Below, piece by piece: positions 45,072 to 56,500 of a stretch of 64,000 nucleotides of DNA. The first letter of the stretch is position 1. The number at the start of each line of letters is the position of its first letter. The stretch comes from Anaspis maculata. Taxonomy: Eukaryota > Arthropoda > Insecta > Coleoptera > Scraptiidae. The stretch is taken from positions 8,216,262-8,280,261 of the forward strand of contig OX421962.1 in the NCBI GenBank assembly GCA_949128115.1, read 5' to 3'. The notes below the pieces were generated by a model. It had not been told where the DNA came from, searched no databases, and saw only the letters and a list, made by a program, of their open reading frames with translations. A program made the translations under genes and the position numbers.

Positions 45072-45956
45072 GAGTAGAATGCTTTATCCAGTCTTATTGA
45101 AAAAAATGCAGGCATGTATGCTCGTGATAATGCGTGCATTATTCAATAGGATTGGATAAAAGATAAAATGGATTTTTACCTAACAATATATTGGGAATAT
45201 ACGGAATAATTACGGTACTTTTGGTTCAAAAGACATCCCGCTTGCTACCCTCGAATAACATTTTCAACAAAGCAAAAATTGAAAATTGTGGAAACATTGA
45301 ATTTTTTGATTATTTTCATCGATTAACTGAGTTCGAGGGACTTTATTATCATCATCATTGTGTTATCAAGCAATGTGAAAATGTTGATAGAAGACTCAAA
45401 ACACGTTATCACATGGACACCCTCTGAGAAAAACTTGGGTCATTCTCCATTTCCCTTATGTACTTCTGTGAGGGCTTTATTTCAATTTGAAAATTAAATT
45501 TGGAAGCGAGTTTCAACTCTGGAGGTCAAAATTATAAAGAGAAATGTTTTTTTTTTCAAACATACAAATCTGGTGAAACTGAGTTCTCAAAATTTTCAGT
45601 CTCCTGTCACTTTGAAAAATTGGTCCTCAATTTGGCCAACCGCACGTTCATGCTTCAAGTAGCAATCATGTCTGATTACATCTTGCAACTCTGATGCTTT
45701 TCACCAAAATTGGTGTGTTTGGAATTCGTAATAAATGGTCAAAATGCATCTTTCCAAAAAGAAAATGATATCTTCGTTGAGAGACTTTCAAATGAGAAGA
45801 TCTAGAACTCAGAACTGTTTCGAGATAAAACCTTCAGCTTTATATGACTCCTTGACAAAAGTTATAAAAATATAACTTGAAAAATGTAAATTGGCTGAGT
45901 ACTCAACAATTTCTCACCATTTTACGAGTCACCCTGTAGAAACGTTATTTCAAGTG

Positions 45957-46103
45957 TAATAGCTGTATTACACTACACAATTTCTTGTACAACTTCTTGT
46001 ACAATCTGTCAGTTGAACAATCAAGTTTATTATTTTTTGACACTATTTTGGCAGATTGTACAAGAAATTGTACAAGAAATTGTGTAGTGTAATACAGCTA
46101 TTA
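45957..46103. mobile_element. 147 bp hairpin MITE, TAATAGCTGTATTACACT ends
   Basis: Both ends read TAATAGCTGTATTACACTAC and its complement, followed by AATTTCTTGTACAA-type words; arms are about 52 bp and almost perfect, with a loop of about 42 bp. Young by arm similarity. Confidence 0.85.
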
Positions 46104-46658
46104 GTCTCACACTGGAATATTTGGTGGCAATTAAAATTTATATCGTTTAAAAAAAGGAACATTTCAAGATTGACACCTTAATTGTTGCTCAGTTTAGTTC
46201 AAGATTTGTCTTCTTGAGATCTTGTTTTTGCGGTATAAAAGCTTTCGGTAAGTCAGAGTATGAATACATTTCTATAATGTCACGATCCTATAAGATCACG
46301 CTCTTGAGAACAATATAAAGATAGATATTCTGTTCTGAGGTAAAATGAAGATGGGTTTTCACAGATATGGCTGGATGTCTTCCAAAATGAAATTTCTGAA
46401 TCGACAAAAACACGAAATAATCTGTAATATTTTTTAAACAAAATACTCCTTGCAAATTTTCCATGCCAATTTTGCCCCAGGTTGAGCAATTTTTCAGAGA
46501 AATTATCGACATGAAGCTGTTTTTCTTCTTTATTAATAATAAAACAATAATTTAGTACTTGATATTTGCGACAAGTATAACTCGTTTGATATGTTTGTTC
46601 AGTAGATTCTGTGGAAAATTAAACTGCCTTGAGCGAAATGAAGAACGCGAATGTAACA

Positions 46659-46772
46659 AGTGATCGAATAAATTTCTCCTCAAGTCGCCTATGATTCCAG
46701 AAAATCTGGTCGAAAAACGTGGCTACCAAAAAGACCGAGGCCTACTTTGAGGAAAAATTTATTCGATCACTC
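46659..46772. mobile_element. Small hairpin, AGTGATCGAATAAATTT ends
   Basis: AGTGATCGAATAAATTTCTC at 46659 answers AAATTTATTCGATCACT ending at 46771; arms are about 33 bp with a loop of about 45 bp. Confidence 0.7.
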
Positions 46773-46798
46773 TTCATTTGCTTCACTTAGGACTTCGT

Positions 46799-47130
46799 GT
46801 ATAAAGACGGTGCCAGCCAAAATAAATAGGATCATGGCGCAAAATTTTCATTGGGACAAAAAAAATCATCTGGTAAAAAGGTAAAAGACATAAAGGAACT
46901 ACGGTGGAGATATTTTCGCCAAGAAAAATTTCCTTGGGTAAAGTAAAAATACTTTGGTATAGACTGAGGGAGTCTGAGGTAGAACTAAATTCGTTCTGAA
47001 GCCAAGTAGATATTCGGAATGAGAATAAAAAAACATTATGAAAGAGCTTTTGGGCCGGAATTGACTTTTCTGATGCAAAAAAAAAGAACTGCGCAACTCA
47101 GGGGCCAACAATTTTGTTTCAACCAAATTG
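46799..47130 (-). repeat. Decayed inverted copies of the 340 bp satellite
   Basis: On the minus strand the sequence has the CCxAAAxG, TTGCCC and GGTAAAAT-type rhythm of the 37560-42960 array (for example GGGACAAAA, GGTAAAAGA, TTCTGAAGC), and its translated frames show the same short peptide motifs. Divergence is high, so this is a tentative relationship. Confidence 0.35.
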
Positions 47131-47293
47131 CGGTTGAATAATAGTATTTTTGCTTAACAAAATTATTGTAGAAGTTATCAGAGAATTCAAACCTCAAGAA
47201 ATGAGCCAGGAAGCTAACATTGCGATGGTACCTAAACCGAATCTTCGCAAAGTGAATGCATTTTTGTTTCAGTTAGGTGATGGATGACTATAC

Positions 47294-47546
47294 CTATGTA
47301 TTTTGTTTTATAGTTACATTCACTTCTACACCTTTCACAGAGCTTTTTTCTGGAAATTTTGTCACTTCTTTGTCTAATGCCGGTTCGTCCCATTTTTCCC
47401 CCAATTCTTCTGTACGATGCCCACCAGATACGATCATGTCCACCAATTCGAAGATTCCATAAATTATTAATAAAATTGTGCTCAATTTGACCGAGTTCAA
47501 AGTTCTTTTTTGTTGCGGCCATCGACCGTATGCGTCTATATGGAAA
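47294..47546 (-). CDS. Candidate terminal exon of an unknown membrane protein
   Basis: On the minus strand a good 3' splice site, TTTTTTTCTAACAG, ends at 47547. Directly after it one frame stays open for 83 codons to a TAG at 47294-47296. The peptide has a hydrophobic segment (VKLSTILLIIYGIFELVDMIV, here about codons 18-38, likely one membrane helix) followed by a charged tail rich in Glu and Lys. The sequence is not repetitive and does not occur elsewhere in the window. I do not recognise a family. No upstream exon or AATAAA could be tied to it. A second overlapping frame starting with ATG at 47522 is open for 96 codons, which weakens the case. Confidence 0.3.
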
Positions 47547-49739
47547 CTGTTAGAAAAAAATCCCCGTGCGGCCTAAATAAACCGAATCGATTGGTCCATT
47601 GAAATTCACCCTTTCGCGTATCTAGCCAACCTTTATGCCCCATTTTCCGGTTTTATGGGGACGACCCCCGGGCCGCGTGCCTAGCCAAAGGGGCGTCATA
47701 GGCATAATCCCTTCATAAATCAGTTTCGCACTCTCACCACTCCAGAAATGGCCGTTCTATTTTTATCTAAGCAATAGTTTTTCCATCGGTTTCGGTTTTT
47801 CTCTCCGCAGAGACAGAGCCGTGAAAAAGGGCCTTAAGCACCAACACATGCTATTTAAGTGGAAATTGATCGTCCTGGATTTTATGTGCTAGTTATAGTG
47901 TATTTGTGTATGTGTATCTGTGTGTGTACAGAACATAAACTCTGTAACTGCAAATAATAGCTTCTATAATGGCGTCCGGATTGCAACATTTGTCCTAGAT
48001 GCGGGTCATTGCTATGTGAGAGCAGCGTTCCCATTGAAATCGAAATGTAAGGTCGTGTGGTGGGATTCTCTACATTCTCTAAGCAGCCAATCACAAATTC
48101 ACTTTGTCATGTGAAAATTTTCCAAATTTATTACATCACTCGCGCTCTGCCACCTCCATACCGTAATTCGCGTAATATCAAAGTTTATTCAACGGACCTT
48201 TCACATATTATAGGCACACCACATTTATTATATACGCTTATGTTTCTTGACCGTGCAAAAAAATTCACGGCAGTTCACATCGGGTTGGCCAACAGCACAA
48301 AATCAAAATCAATGCTAAGACCTACAACAATAATAATAATAATAATAATAAGGTGCGCAACTGTGGCTCGGTTGGCAACCGACCAAAGTGCAAAGCGCTC
48401 CGGTTATGTACACCAGGCATGGATGGAAGTGAAAGCGGTGAACTGGGCCCCAACATGGGTTTTTTTGTTTATTGTCGTTTGTTTGTTTGTTGATCATGCC
48501 CATCTTGGTATAGGCATATAGCTGTAAAAGCCGCGACCTTTTGCGGTTGACGTTGACGTATGCAAATTGCGGGGGGTGCTTTTCATTTTTGAGCAGTGTA
48601 TGTGGCTGCGCTAGCATACAGTGCGAGCAAAAAACCACTGAATTAGATCCTGAGCCACTGAGCACGTATGGCGTAGATTGATTGTAATCAATCACGCGTT
48701 CAGAATTTCCATTTAGAGTTGGCTTTGCTGTCAAAATATTCAATCAGCCAGTCAGAAGCCAACCGCGAATGGAATGTGCGATGTTTATTATCCTAGGCCT
48801 AAACTGCCAACTGACAATTGTCAGTTTTGTGAGGATATAAGGTGGCTTAGCTTTAGAGAAAGGAAAAGGAACGTATAATCAATCATGTAGTGCTCGAGGA
48901 ATTCGTTTTTCAGAAGTCAGAGCTGGTTAAAGGTATAATTTCTAGGTTTTTCTAATTTTCAAATTTCTCATAGAAATTTGAAATAATCATTGGCACAGAC
49001 ATTTTCCAAAATTTCTTCGGGGTTTTCTATGCTTCAAATTCGATTGTTTTGAATTTGCAAGGGTTAACATTAGTAGGGATTAGGAAACAAACTTTGATGG
49101 TTTTTTGCTTGAATATTGGCAAACGTGATCGTCGAATCTCAATATATAAAATTGCTTTCAAAGCTAGTGACTTCTTTTACTTCAAAGTTGGCAATTTTGA
49201 TTTTGCCAATTTTTCAATGGTGGTATTTATTGGTGAAGTTCTGTATTTTTAGTGATTTATTCCCAATGGGAAAAGTAGTACCTGTCCACCGATATGGATT
49301 TTAGTGATTTTCTTGCTTGACCCAGTGGCAATCGTGGTTTTCAAACGTCGGGATTTAAATTTTCAAAGTCCGTATATTCAGGTTTTTTATGCCTGACCAG
49401 TTCGTAGTTCTACGTTACAAATCACCTCAAGTATGATTCTAGTTACCTGGGCAAATTTTCTAGTTCAGCATTGTAGGCTTGCGGTTTTTCCACCTGGTGT
49501 GAAACTGGCTTGTCAAAAGTACTTTAAGACGTCAGAATTGTTTTTCCAACTGTCAAATGTCACAGGCTGCTTTGGTTTATTCATTATTTGCGAAAGTCAA
49601 AAACGGGTCGTAACATTACGCAGTTTTCCAATAAAATTGAGTTGAGTCACGCGAAAGTTTGCATTCATCTGTAGCGGAAATGCGCGAAAAATGTGTTTGA
49701 AAAATGGCCCAGACGACATCGTTTGTTGTCGTGAATTGA
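47547..49739. other. Low-repeat stretch, no confirmed gene
   Basis: Contains a pyrimidine-rich TTTTTCTCTCCGCAG at about 47800-47814 (a possible plus-strand splice acceptor) and a (TAA)n microsatellite at 48326-48351. The 154-codon open frame at 48057-48521 runs through that microsatellite and has no recognisable domain. This could be intronic or flanking sequence of the candidate exon at 47294. Confidence 0.4.
48326..48351. repeat. (TAA)n microsatellite
   Basis: Eight to nine AAT/TAA units. Confidence 0.9.
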
Positions 49740-50102
49740 CTGTGCCGAATATCAAAAATTTGAATTCCGACGTTACGTCGGAAATTCGGACATAAACTGG
49801 GAGTTTCCGTTTTTATCATACTCTGAACTTTCAAAATTACTTCAGAAATTTAGACTTGAAATTAGAAATTCTGGGATTATCTCGCGAACCATGACTTCAT
49901 CTTGTAAATCCAGATTTCGACTAAGGAATTCGAACATAAACTTGAAAATTAATTAATGAAATCCTATCGTGAATTTGAATATTCCGATTTTATCTCAGAA
50001 TTTGACAGTTTAACTCGGAAATTTTAAGATTATCTTAAAACTGGATAAAGACCTGTGATTCGGGAATTTAGACGGCTAAACAAATATTAAATTCTGATAT
50101 TA
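49740..50102 (+). repeat. Left remnant of the short-unit satellite
   Basis: Repeats of the type ATCTCGGAAATTCAGACTT (for example GTCGGAAATTCGGACATA, CTCGGAAATTTTAAGATT) occur every 20-40 bp. The same motif resumes at 60323 and runs to the window's end, so the block at 50103-60322 was inserted into one array. Confidence 0.7.
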
Positions 50103-51011
50103 TACAGGGCGTTACAAAAATAAGTGCCATCCTCTCCACCCTAGATTCAGATTTTCAAGATATGAAGATTGGGCTATTTTTTATTCTTTGAAAGTGCCCC
50201 TGAAAAAAGTTACAGGCCTCCAAAGTTCAATTTTTTAATTCGTTTTTCATTCATAACTTTTATACGACTTGATTGATTTTGCTAAAATTTCAACCAAAGT
50301 GTGCTGAAATACGTCTCTATTGAACAGTGATGGCGTATTTGAACAAAAATGCCCAGTGGCGTAGATAGTGAGGGGTGGCCCCCTTTTTTTTTCCCACTTT
50401 CTACGCCCCTCAAGATTTTCCAAAACAGACTACATTTCTAGATTCCTTGTTCAATTTTCAAAAAAAGTTACTCTTGCAAAATTTTGATCAGAGCCTTCAT
50501 TCTCGAGATATTTGGGTTTGAAACTTTGAAAATCATCTCAGAATCGCCACTTTCCAGGGCCCAAATTTTTTTTTACAAAATTAAAAATTTAAATTCAAGA
50601 AAACTCATGATTTCTCAACTGAAATAAGTTTTTTAGGTGTTTTACGTTGATAAACCACCATTTTTGCTGTGAGACATGGAGTTTTTCAGGAAAAAACTGT
50701 TTGGGCCCTGGAAAGTGGCGATTCTGAGATGTTTTTCAAAGTTTCGAACCCAAATATCTCGAGAATGAAGCCTCTAATCAAAATTTTGCAGAAGTAACTT
50801 TTTTTTGCAAATTGAACAAAAAATCGAGAAATGTAGACAGTTTTGGAAAATCTTGAGGAGCGTAGAAAGTGGGGGAAAAAAGAGAGCCACCCCTCACTAT
50901 CTACGCCACTGGGCATTTTTGTTCAAATACGCCATCACTGTTCAATAGAAACGTAATTCAGCACACTTTGGTTGAAATTTTAGCAAAATCGATCAAGCCG
51001 TATAAAAGTTT

Positions 51012-52257
51012 CCAGACAGCACGAAATGTTTTGAAAATATTTGGTAGTAGTTGATGAATATTTACAACATTCTATAAATGTTTACAAAATATTCGTCACA
51101 AATATTACAGAAATATTAAGGTGAATTATTTCACCAACATTCAGCAAATATTTTGAACATTTATTGAATATTTAGCAATAAATATTATCAAAATATATAG
51201 TGAACTTAATTTCTCTAATATTTACAGTATTCTAGGCAATGTGACTTCCGGTTTTTGTTTTGGTCATTTGCACAGAACTCTAAAATATATATTTGTGTTG
51301 TGTTGAAGAGATGACGTTTCACATCCCTTTGACTTCAAGTGTAGTTTGCCTCAAATTAGCAAAACTCGGTTTGCGGTCCTGAAAGTGCCTTTTTAACTGC
51401 CTACAATAAGTTTTTTCTATGTTACGGTCGAAATGATTCATAATGTCTTGAAATACATCCGTTATTGTTTTATTTGTTTCGTACAAATATGTCACTTCAA
51501 TTTATTTCGACACCAATTGGTAATATATGTAGCAAGTACGCGGATAAACCCGCGTGTTTAGGGACGAGGCGGTAGTCGAATATCCCTAAAAGTGGATGAG
51601 CCGCTGAATCTTTCAGATATATAGTTAGCAAAATTCATATAGCGGACATCTGCGTGTTCACATAGTAGTTTACCCAGAACCACTGAATCTTCCCAACGGC
51701 CCCGTAGCACAGGTGGTCAGTATCTGCCTGTGGTGCGGAGATTGCGGGTTCGATTCCTGCTGTAGCCTGGGCGTTGTGTCGTCTTTGAAAGGCAGTTTTT
51801 CAGCTAAATTAATTGTATATGAAATAAAGGTGAGCTCCTATGGCTAAAAAAGGCCGATAAGAAGAAAAACCAACTTTTTTTTTTAAATTTCTAAAAATAC
51901 CCGGTTCTAAATGTTTTTAAAATATTTTTGGCAAATATTGTACAAATATTAAAAAGCGGGACATCAAAACATTCAATAAATATTTATGCAATATTAACTG
52001 AATGAATTCCAATATTTTATAAATATTATAATATATATAACATATTTTATATACTTACCTATACAAAAAAAAGATTTATAGTTTTAAACATATGAAAAAT
52101 GTAAGATGTTGACAAAATATACGTATATACCATTATTATAATAAAAGCAGCAAAATATATTTTTTAATAAAACTGTATTCAATACGTAAAAAAAAAATTA
52201 TAATATTTGGCTTTTAATATTTCTCAAACATTTTGAAAATGTTTATGTGCTGTCTGG
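51012..52257. mobile_element. 1.25 kb element with CCAGACAGCAC ends
   Basis: Perfect 11 bp inverted ends CCAGACAGCAC (51012-51022) and GTGCTGTCTGG (52247-52257). The left arm of the host fold-back reads AAAAGTTATGAATG straight through at the same place, so it is an empty site; GTT occurs on both sides (51008-51010 and 52258-52260) and may be a 3 bp duplication. Both ends are packed with AATATT words. A tRNA-like SINE head lies inside. No transposase is recognisable, and I cannot name the superfamily. Confidence 0.75.
51698..51767 (+). repeat. tRNA-His-like sequence, probable SINE head
   Basis: The A-box-like TAGCACAGGTGG (51705-51716) and B-box GGTTCGATTCC (51748-51758) are well spaced. An anticodon-type stem TCTGC/GCGGA encloses CTGTGGT, which would give anticodon GTG. 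The T stem GCGGG/CCTGC pairs, but the acceptor stem has at least two mismatches. With about 110 bp of unrelated sequence after it (to about 51880) this looks like a tRNA-derived SINE or a tRNA relic, not a working tRNA gene. Confidence 0.5.
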
Positions 52258-53009
52258 GTTATGAATGGGAAACTAATTGAAAAATTAAACTTTGAAGGCC
52301 TGTAACTTTTTTCAGGAGCACTTTTAAAAAATATCAAATAGCACAATCTTCATATTTTGGAAATCTGAATCTGGGGTGGAAAGGATGGCACTTATTTTTG
52401 AAACACCCTGTACAGGGTGTCCCGAAATTAATGCAACAAAATTTACAGGGAGATAGACAACTGAAAAATAAGAGGACTTCTTTGATGAAAATACTCTCGC
52501 AAACGTAATAACGGAGATACAGGCCTTCAAAGTTGGTTTCTCAAAACAGTTTTTTTGCATAACTCCTAAACCGTTGAGCCGATTTTACTCAAATTTGAAC
52601 CAAAGTTCACCAAAATAGGTTTCTATCGAACAGTGATAACGCATTTTATCAAACATTTTCAGGGGCGAAGATAATAGGGGGTACCTTCCCCCTTTTTTCC
52701 TTTTTGAAAATAGTTGCAATTTTTAAATTCTACGTTTAATTTGTAGAAAAAAGCTACTTCTGCAAAATTTTGATTGAAGGCTTCATTTTTGAGATATTTG
52801 GGTTTGAAACTTCGGAGAACATCTCGAATACACCACTTTCAAGGCCTTAAAAATTGAAATTCAAGAAAACTCAAGATTCCTCAACTGAAATGAGTTTTCT
52901 AGGTGTTTCAAGTTGACAAACTACCATTTTTGCTGAAAAAACATGAAGCTTTCAGAAAAAAAAATTGGGCCTTGAAAAGTTGCGATTTTGAGATGTTCTC
53001 CAAAGTTTC

Positions 53010-53014
53010 AAACC
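53010..53014. repeat. Target-site duplication AAACC, left copy
   Basis: AAACC directly precedes the TGTTCG end of the left LTR and is repeated at 59893-59897. A 5 bp duplication fits BEL/Pao integrases. Confidence 0.9.
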
Positions 53015-53556
53015 TGTTCGGCAGTAATTACGATGCTGCCTTTGTCCATCTGGTTAATCTGAATGATTAAACCTTGGAAGGACCGATTTTACTAAACGAC
53101 TCAAATAACGAACAAAACAAAACAACTTCCACACTAAATCTACAGAAGACATGACTTACCTATGTAGATCATCTGGTGGATGCGAAAGGGGTTGCACAAT
53201 TTATAATAATTAGCGCGTGGACACATCAAGTCATTGTGGCACACACGTCTATTCGAAACGACTTTCTACGACGACGACTGTATAACGATTGATTCTATTC
53301 TTTTCTATGCGGGCCAAGAAGTCTGGTCCGCTCCTTTGGGGGTGGCTTAGGGTTGCACACATGTGTTAGGTAGGTACCTAACCCCCACTTGTTGAAGCCA
53401 TGCTACTTAGTTTCAGGTGGAAGCAGACAATTCACAAGTGTAACTAATATACTATAATTAACGCGACACGAATTTACAATTACCACTTATCAATTATTAT
53501 AATGGATGAACTATAAGTATAACTAAACTAATACCGCACTGACTTGGCACCGAACA
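53015..53556 (-). repeat. 3' LTR of the BEL element
   Basis: 542 bp, from TGTTCGGCAG to CACCGAACA in plus-strand reading. Because the element is on the minus strand, this left copy is the 3' LTR. It matches 59351-59892 base for base as read. A GGTAGGTACCTAACC inverted word lies at 53370-53384. Confidence 0.96.
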
Positions 53557-53567
53557 TCCCGGCCGCC
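53557..53567 (-). other. Probable polypurine tract
   Basis: On the minus strand GGCGGCCGGGA directly precedes the 3' LTR and is mostly purine; it is where plus-strand DNA synthesis would be primed. It is short and interrupted by two C residues, so the assignment rests mainly on position. Confidence 0.4.
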
Positions 53568-53589
53568 AAAAATGCGATGCATTTTTCCT

Positions 53590-56500
53590 TTACTCGGTGG
53601 GGAGAGGGCACAATTTCGCCACTGGCCTTTGGTAAGTACCCTTTGTAGTACGGATTGTAGCTACGCGAACTATACCGTCTTTACCCGGATGTACTGACTC
53701 AATCCTCCCTACAGGCCACTGCAATGGCGAGACATCTTCTCCCTTTATCAGAACGAGTTGCCCCACTTCCAAATTTTTCAACGGTTTGTGCCATTTGGCA
53801 CGCTGCTGCAAAGTGTGGAGGTACTCCAATTGCCACCTTTTCCAAAACGATTGGTGTATTCTCTGCAGCAGTTGCCAGCGAGAAAGTCTATTCAAGGATA
53901 GGTTCTCCAAGTTGGGGTCTGGCAAGCAAGTAAGGGGGGCTAAAGTCAAGAAATGACCTGGGGTGAGGACCGACATGTCCGAGGGATCGGTGCTAACAGG
54001 ACACAGTGGTCTGGAGTTTAGCACTGCTTCGATTTGAGTCGTCACAGTGGTAAACTCTTCAAATGTGAGAATCTGAAGTCCCACGACTCTACGCAAGTGG
54101 GTCTTCGCCGATTTTATACCCGCTTCCCACAAACCACCGAAGTGTGGTGCTGAAGGGGGGTTGAAATGCCATTCAATGGCTTCAAGCTCGGCGGCTTGGG
54201 CAAACAATTTACCAAGTTGCCGTGCCGCTCCGACGAAGTTTGTTCCCCGATCGCTCAGAATTTTCGTGCATCGGCCTCTGCGGGCTATGAAGCGCCGTAG
54301 AGCGGCTAAAAAGGCTTCGGTGGACAACGACGAAGCGACTTCTAAATGAACGGCTTTCGTTGCAGTGCAGACAAATAAACACAAATAAGCTTTGGTAGTT
54401 CTGCCACCGCGAGTTTTATTCATGGTAATTGTGAATGGGCCTCCGAAATCGACACCCACACATTCAAACGATTTACCCTGCTGAACGCGACTCGACGGTA
54501 AATCACCCATCAGTGGTGTAGCAGCTACCGGCTTATTTTTGAAACACGTGATGCATTTTGACAGAACTGAACGCACCGCTCTACTGGCTGCGAGAACCCA
54601 AAAATTCTGAGCGACCAAATACTGGGTTGTCTTGAGTCCTGCATGGAGATAAGTCTCGTGGACGTTCCTTATTATCAACGTTGTCAATTTGTTGTCTCTG
54701 GGCAAAAGAGCAGGATGTTTAGCGTTAAACGCTAAGTTGGAGTTGGCGAGCCGACCCCCAACTCGGACAATCCCATCACTGTCTAGAAAGCAGGAAAGTT
54801 TTCGCCACGCTTTGTCACCTGGTTGGTTGTCCGCGAGCTTCGTGATTTCATGGCAAAATGTCGAGCGCTGTACAATTTTCACCAGCGCACATAACGAATT
54901 TTCCTGCTCCAATCGAGTGATAGGACCCGTATTGTAACTGCGTTTTCGATTCCTATTTACGAATCTCAAAACATACGCAGTTGCATTTTTTAATCGGGTA
55001 AGCGACGACGAATTATTGATCAATGCAAGCAACGAATTTTCTTCAGAGACAAGTTTTGTTACTAGAACTATATTTCTTTCAGCCTCACCAATAAGTTCTT
55101 GCTCCTCTCGCGACGGAGAGAGCTTCAAATTCGGCCACTGATCTTCCGGTTTTTTAAGCCAGGAAGGGCCTTTAAACCACAGCTGATTTTCTATTAGCGC
55201 GGACGGCAGCATACCTCTTGACGCAACGTCGGCCGAATTTTCCTTGGATGGCACGTGCCTCCAGTTCGAAGCTGGAACACGGTCTTGAATGTATGCTACG
55301 CGGTTCGACACGAAAGTTTTAAGCCTAATAGGCTGCGATCGAATCCAGCAAAGCGTGATGGTCGAATCACACCACGCGGTTATCGACGAAATTTCCAATT
55401 TAGTGAAATAAGTCCTTTTTACAAACATCAGCAATTTTGCAAGAAGCTGCGCTCCACAAAGTTCGAGTTGAGGCAATGGCCTCTTTTTTAACGGAGCCAC
55501 CTTTGTTTTGCTGATAAGGAGATTGGTTTCCACGTCATCAGATGAAACGATCCGAAGGTAAACTACGGCTGCGTAGCCTGCCTCAGAGGCATCGCAGAAA
55601 CCGTGTAGTTCGCAAGAAACGTACGCGTTTATTGAACAATGCCGAGGAATTCTTAATTTTGAGACTTCCTCTAGCTGCGCGCTGTATTCCTCCCACCGGC
55701 GGAGAATTTCTGGTGGAGCTAATTCATCCCATGACAGGCCCAGACACCATAATGTTTGAATTAGTCGCTTCGCAAAGAAAGTCAAGGGAGCCAAAAAACC
55801 CAAAGGATCGAAAATGCGCGCGAGCTCCGACAGGAGGTTTCGTTTGGTGCAAGGACGAGAACTTGGTTGCACCTTGAACGAAAACGCATCCTCGCCTGGT
55901 AACCAACGCAAGCCGAGTACTTTGACTGTTGAATTTGGCTGTTCCGCATCGAATTCTAGCGAATCGAGGCGACATGATGGCTCAAGGTGTTCAAGAAGAG
56001 CAGGGCTATTGCAAGCCCATTTACGCAACTCGAATTGTCCGAGTTTTAGCAATTCGATTAATTGCCGTTGCAATTCGAAAGCGTTGCCAATAGTGTCAGA
56101 TCCCGTTACGATATCATCGCAATAAATGTCGGATTTCAATATCTCGGCAGCGAGGGGGTACTGAGTTTCTTCATCGTTTGCCAATTGATGAAGAGTCCGA
56201 ATTGCCAAATAGGGAGCACAAGTCACTCCGAACGCGACAGTGTTCAAAGTGTACTCCTTCAACGGATCTTCTGGTGAAAATCTCCACAAAATTTTTTGGT
56301 AGTCACGATGCTCGGGATCAATATTTATTTGGCGAAACATCTGACGAATATCTGCCATGAAAACAATATTATGCAAACGAAAGTTGAAAACAATCGAAAC
56401 TAAATCTTTCAAAAGGGTTGGGCCAGCAAAGAGCATGTCGTTGAGCGACTTCCCGCGACAATCCTTACAACTAGCGTCAAATACAACCCGCAGTTTAGTT

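Larger units (their letters stand above)
43085..45690. mobile_element. 2.6 kb palindrome with nested insertions
   Basis: Left-arm words GATTGCTACCTGAA (43108), TTACCTCCAGATTTTCAG (43174) and AAATAAAGTCCTCACAGAAG (43220) return as complement at about 45655, 45520 and 45465. Further inward AAGTCCCTTGAACTTAATTG (43310) answers the right-arm sequence near 45325. The inner part (43408-44911) is also symmetric: GAACTACACCACAATTA and GCTTTCACCAACGGG answer GGGTTGGTGAAAGCAG and TAATTGTGGTGTAGTTC. The centre is broken by a solo LTR. The right arm is longer because of a separate hairpin at 44973. Confidence 0.75.
45691..46798. other. AT-rich stretch between hairpins, no gene
   Basis: Apart from the two hairpins listed separately and a CACCCTGTA fragment near 45930, I see no gene or further element here. 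Confidence 0.4.
50103..52412. mobile_element. Fold-back, TACAGGGCG...CACCCTGTA, split by an inserted element
   Basis: Left end TACAGGGCGTTACAAAAATA pairs with TATTTTTGAAACACCCTGTA. Shared arm words are CCTGAAAAAAGTTACAGGCC, CCAGTGGCGTAGATAGTGAG, CTGTTCAATAG and GATTTTGCTAAAATTTCAAC. Without the 1246 bp insert in the right arm it is about 1.06 kb. The centre is related to that of the fold-backs at 18043 and 52411. The right end shares bases with the left end of the next fold-back (CCCTGTACAGGG). Confidence 0.85.

Noticed and set aside
47232..47522. 96-codon ATG-initiated minus frame overlapping the candidate exon
   Set aside because: It shares the DNA with the 83-codon frame but lacks a coherent pattern; the other frame shows a membrane helix and charged tail directly after a splice acceptor.
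51698..51767. Functional tRNA-His gene
   Set aside because: The anticodon arm and T arm fold well but the acceptor stem mispairs and it lies inside a mobile element.
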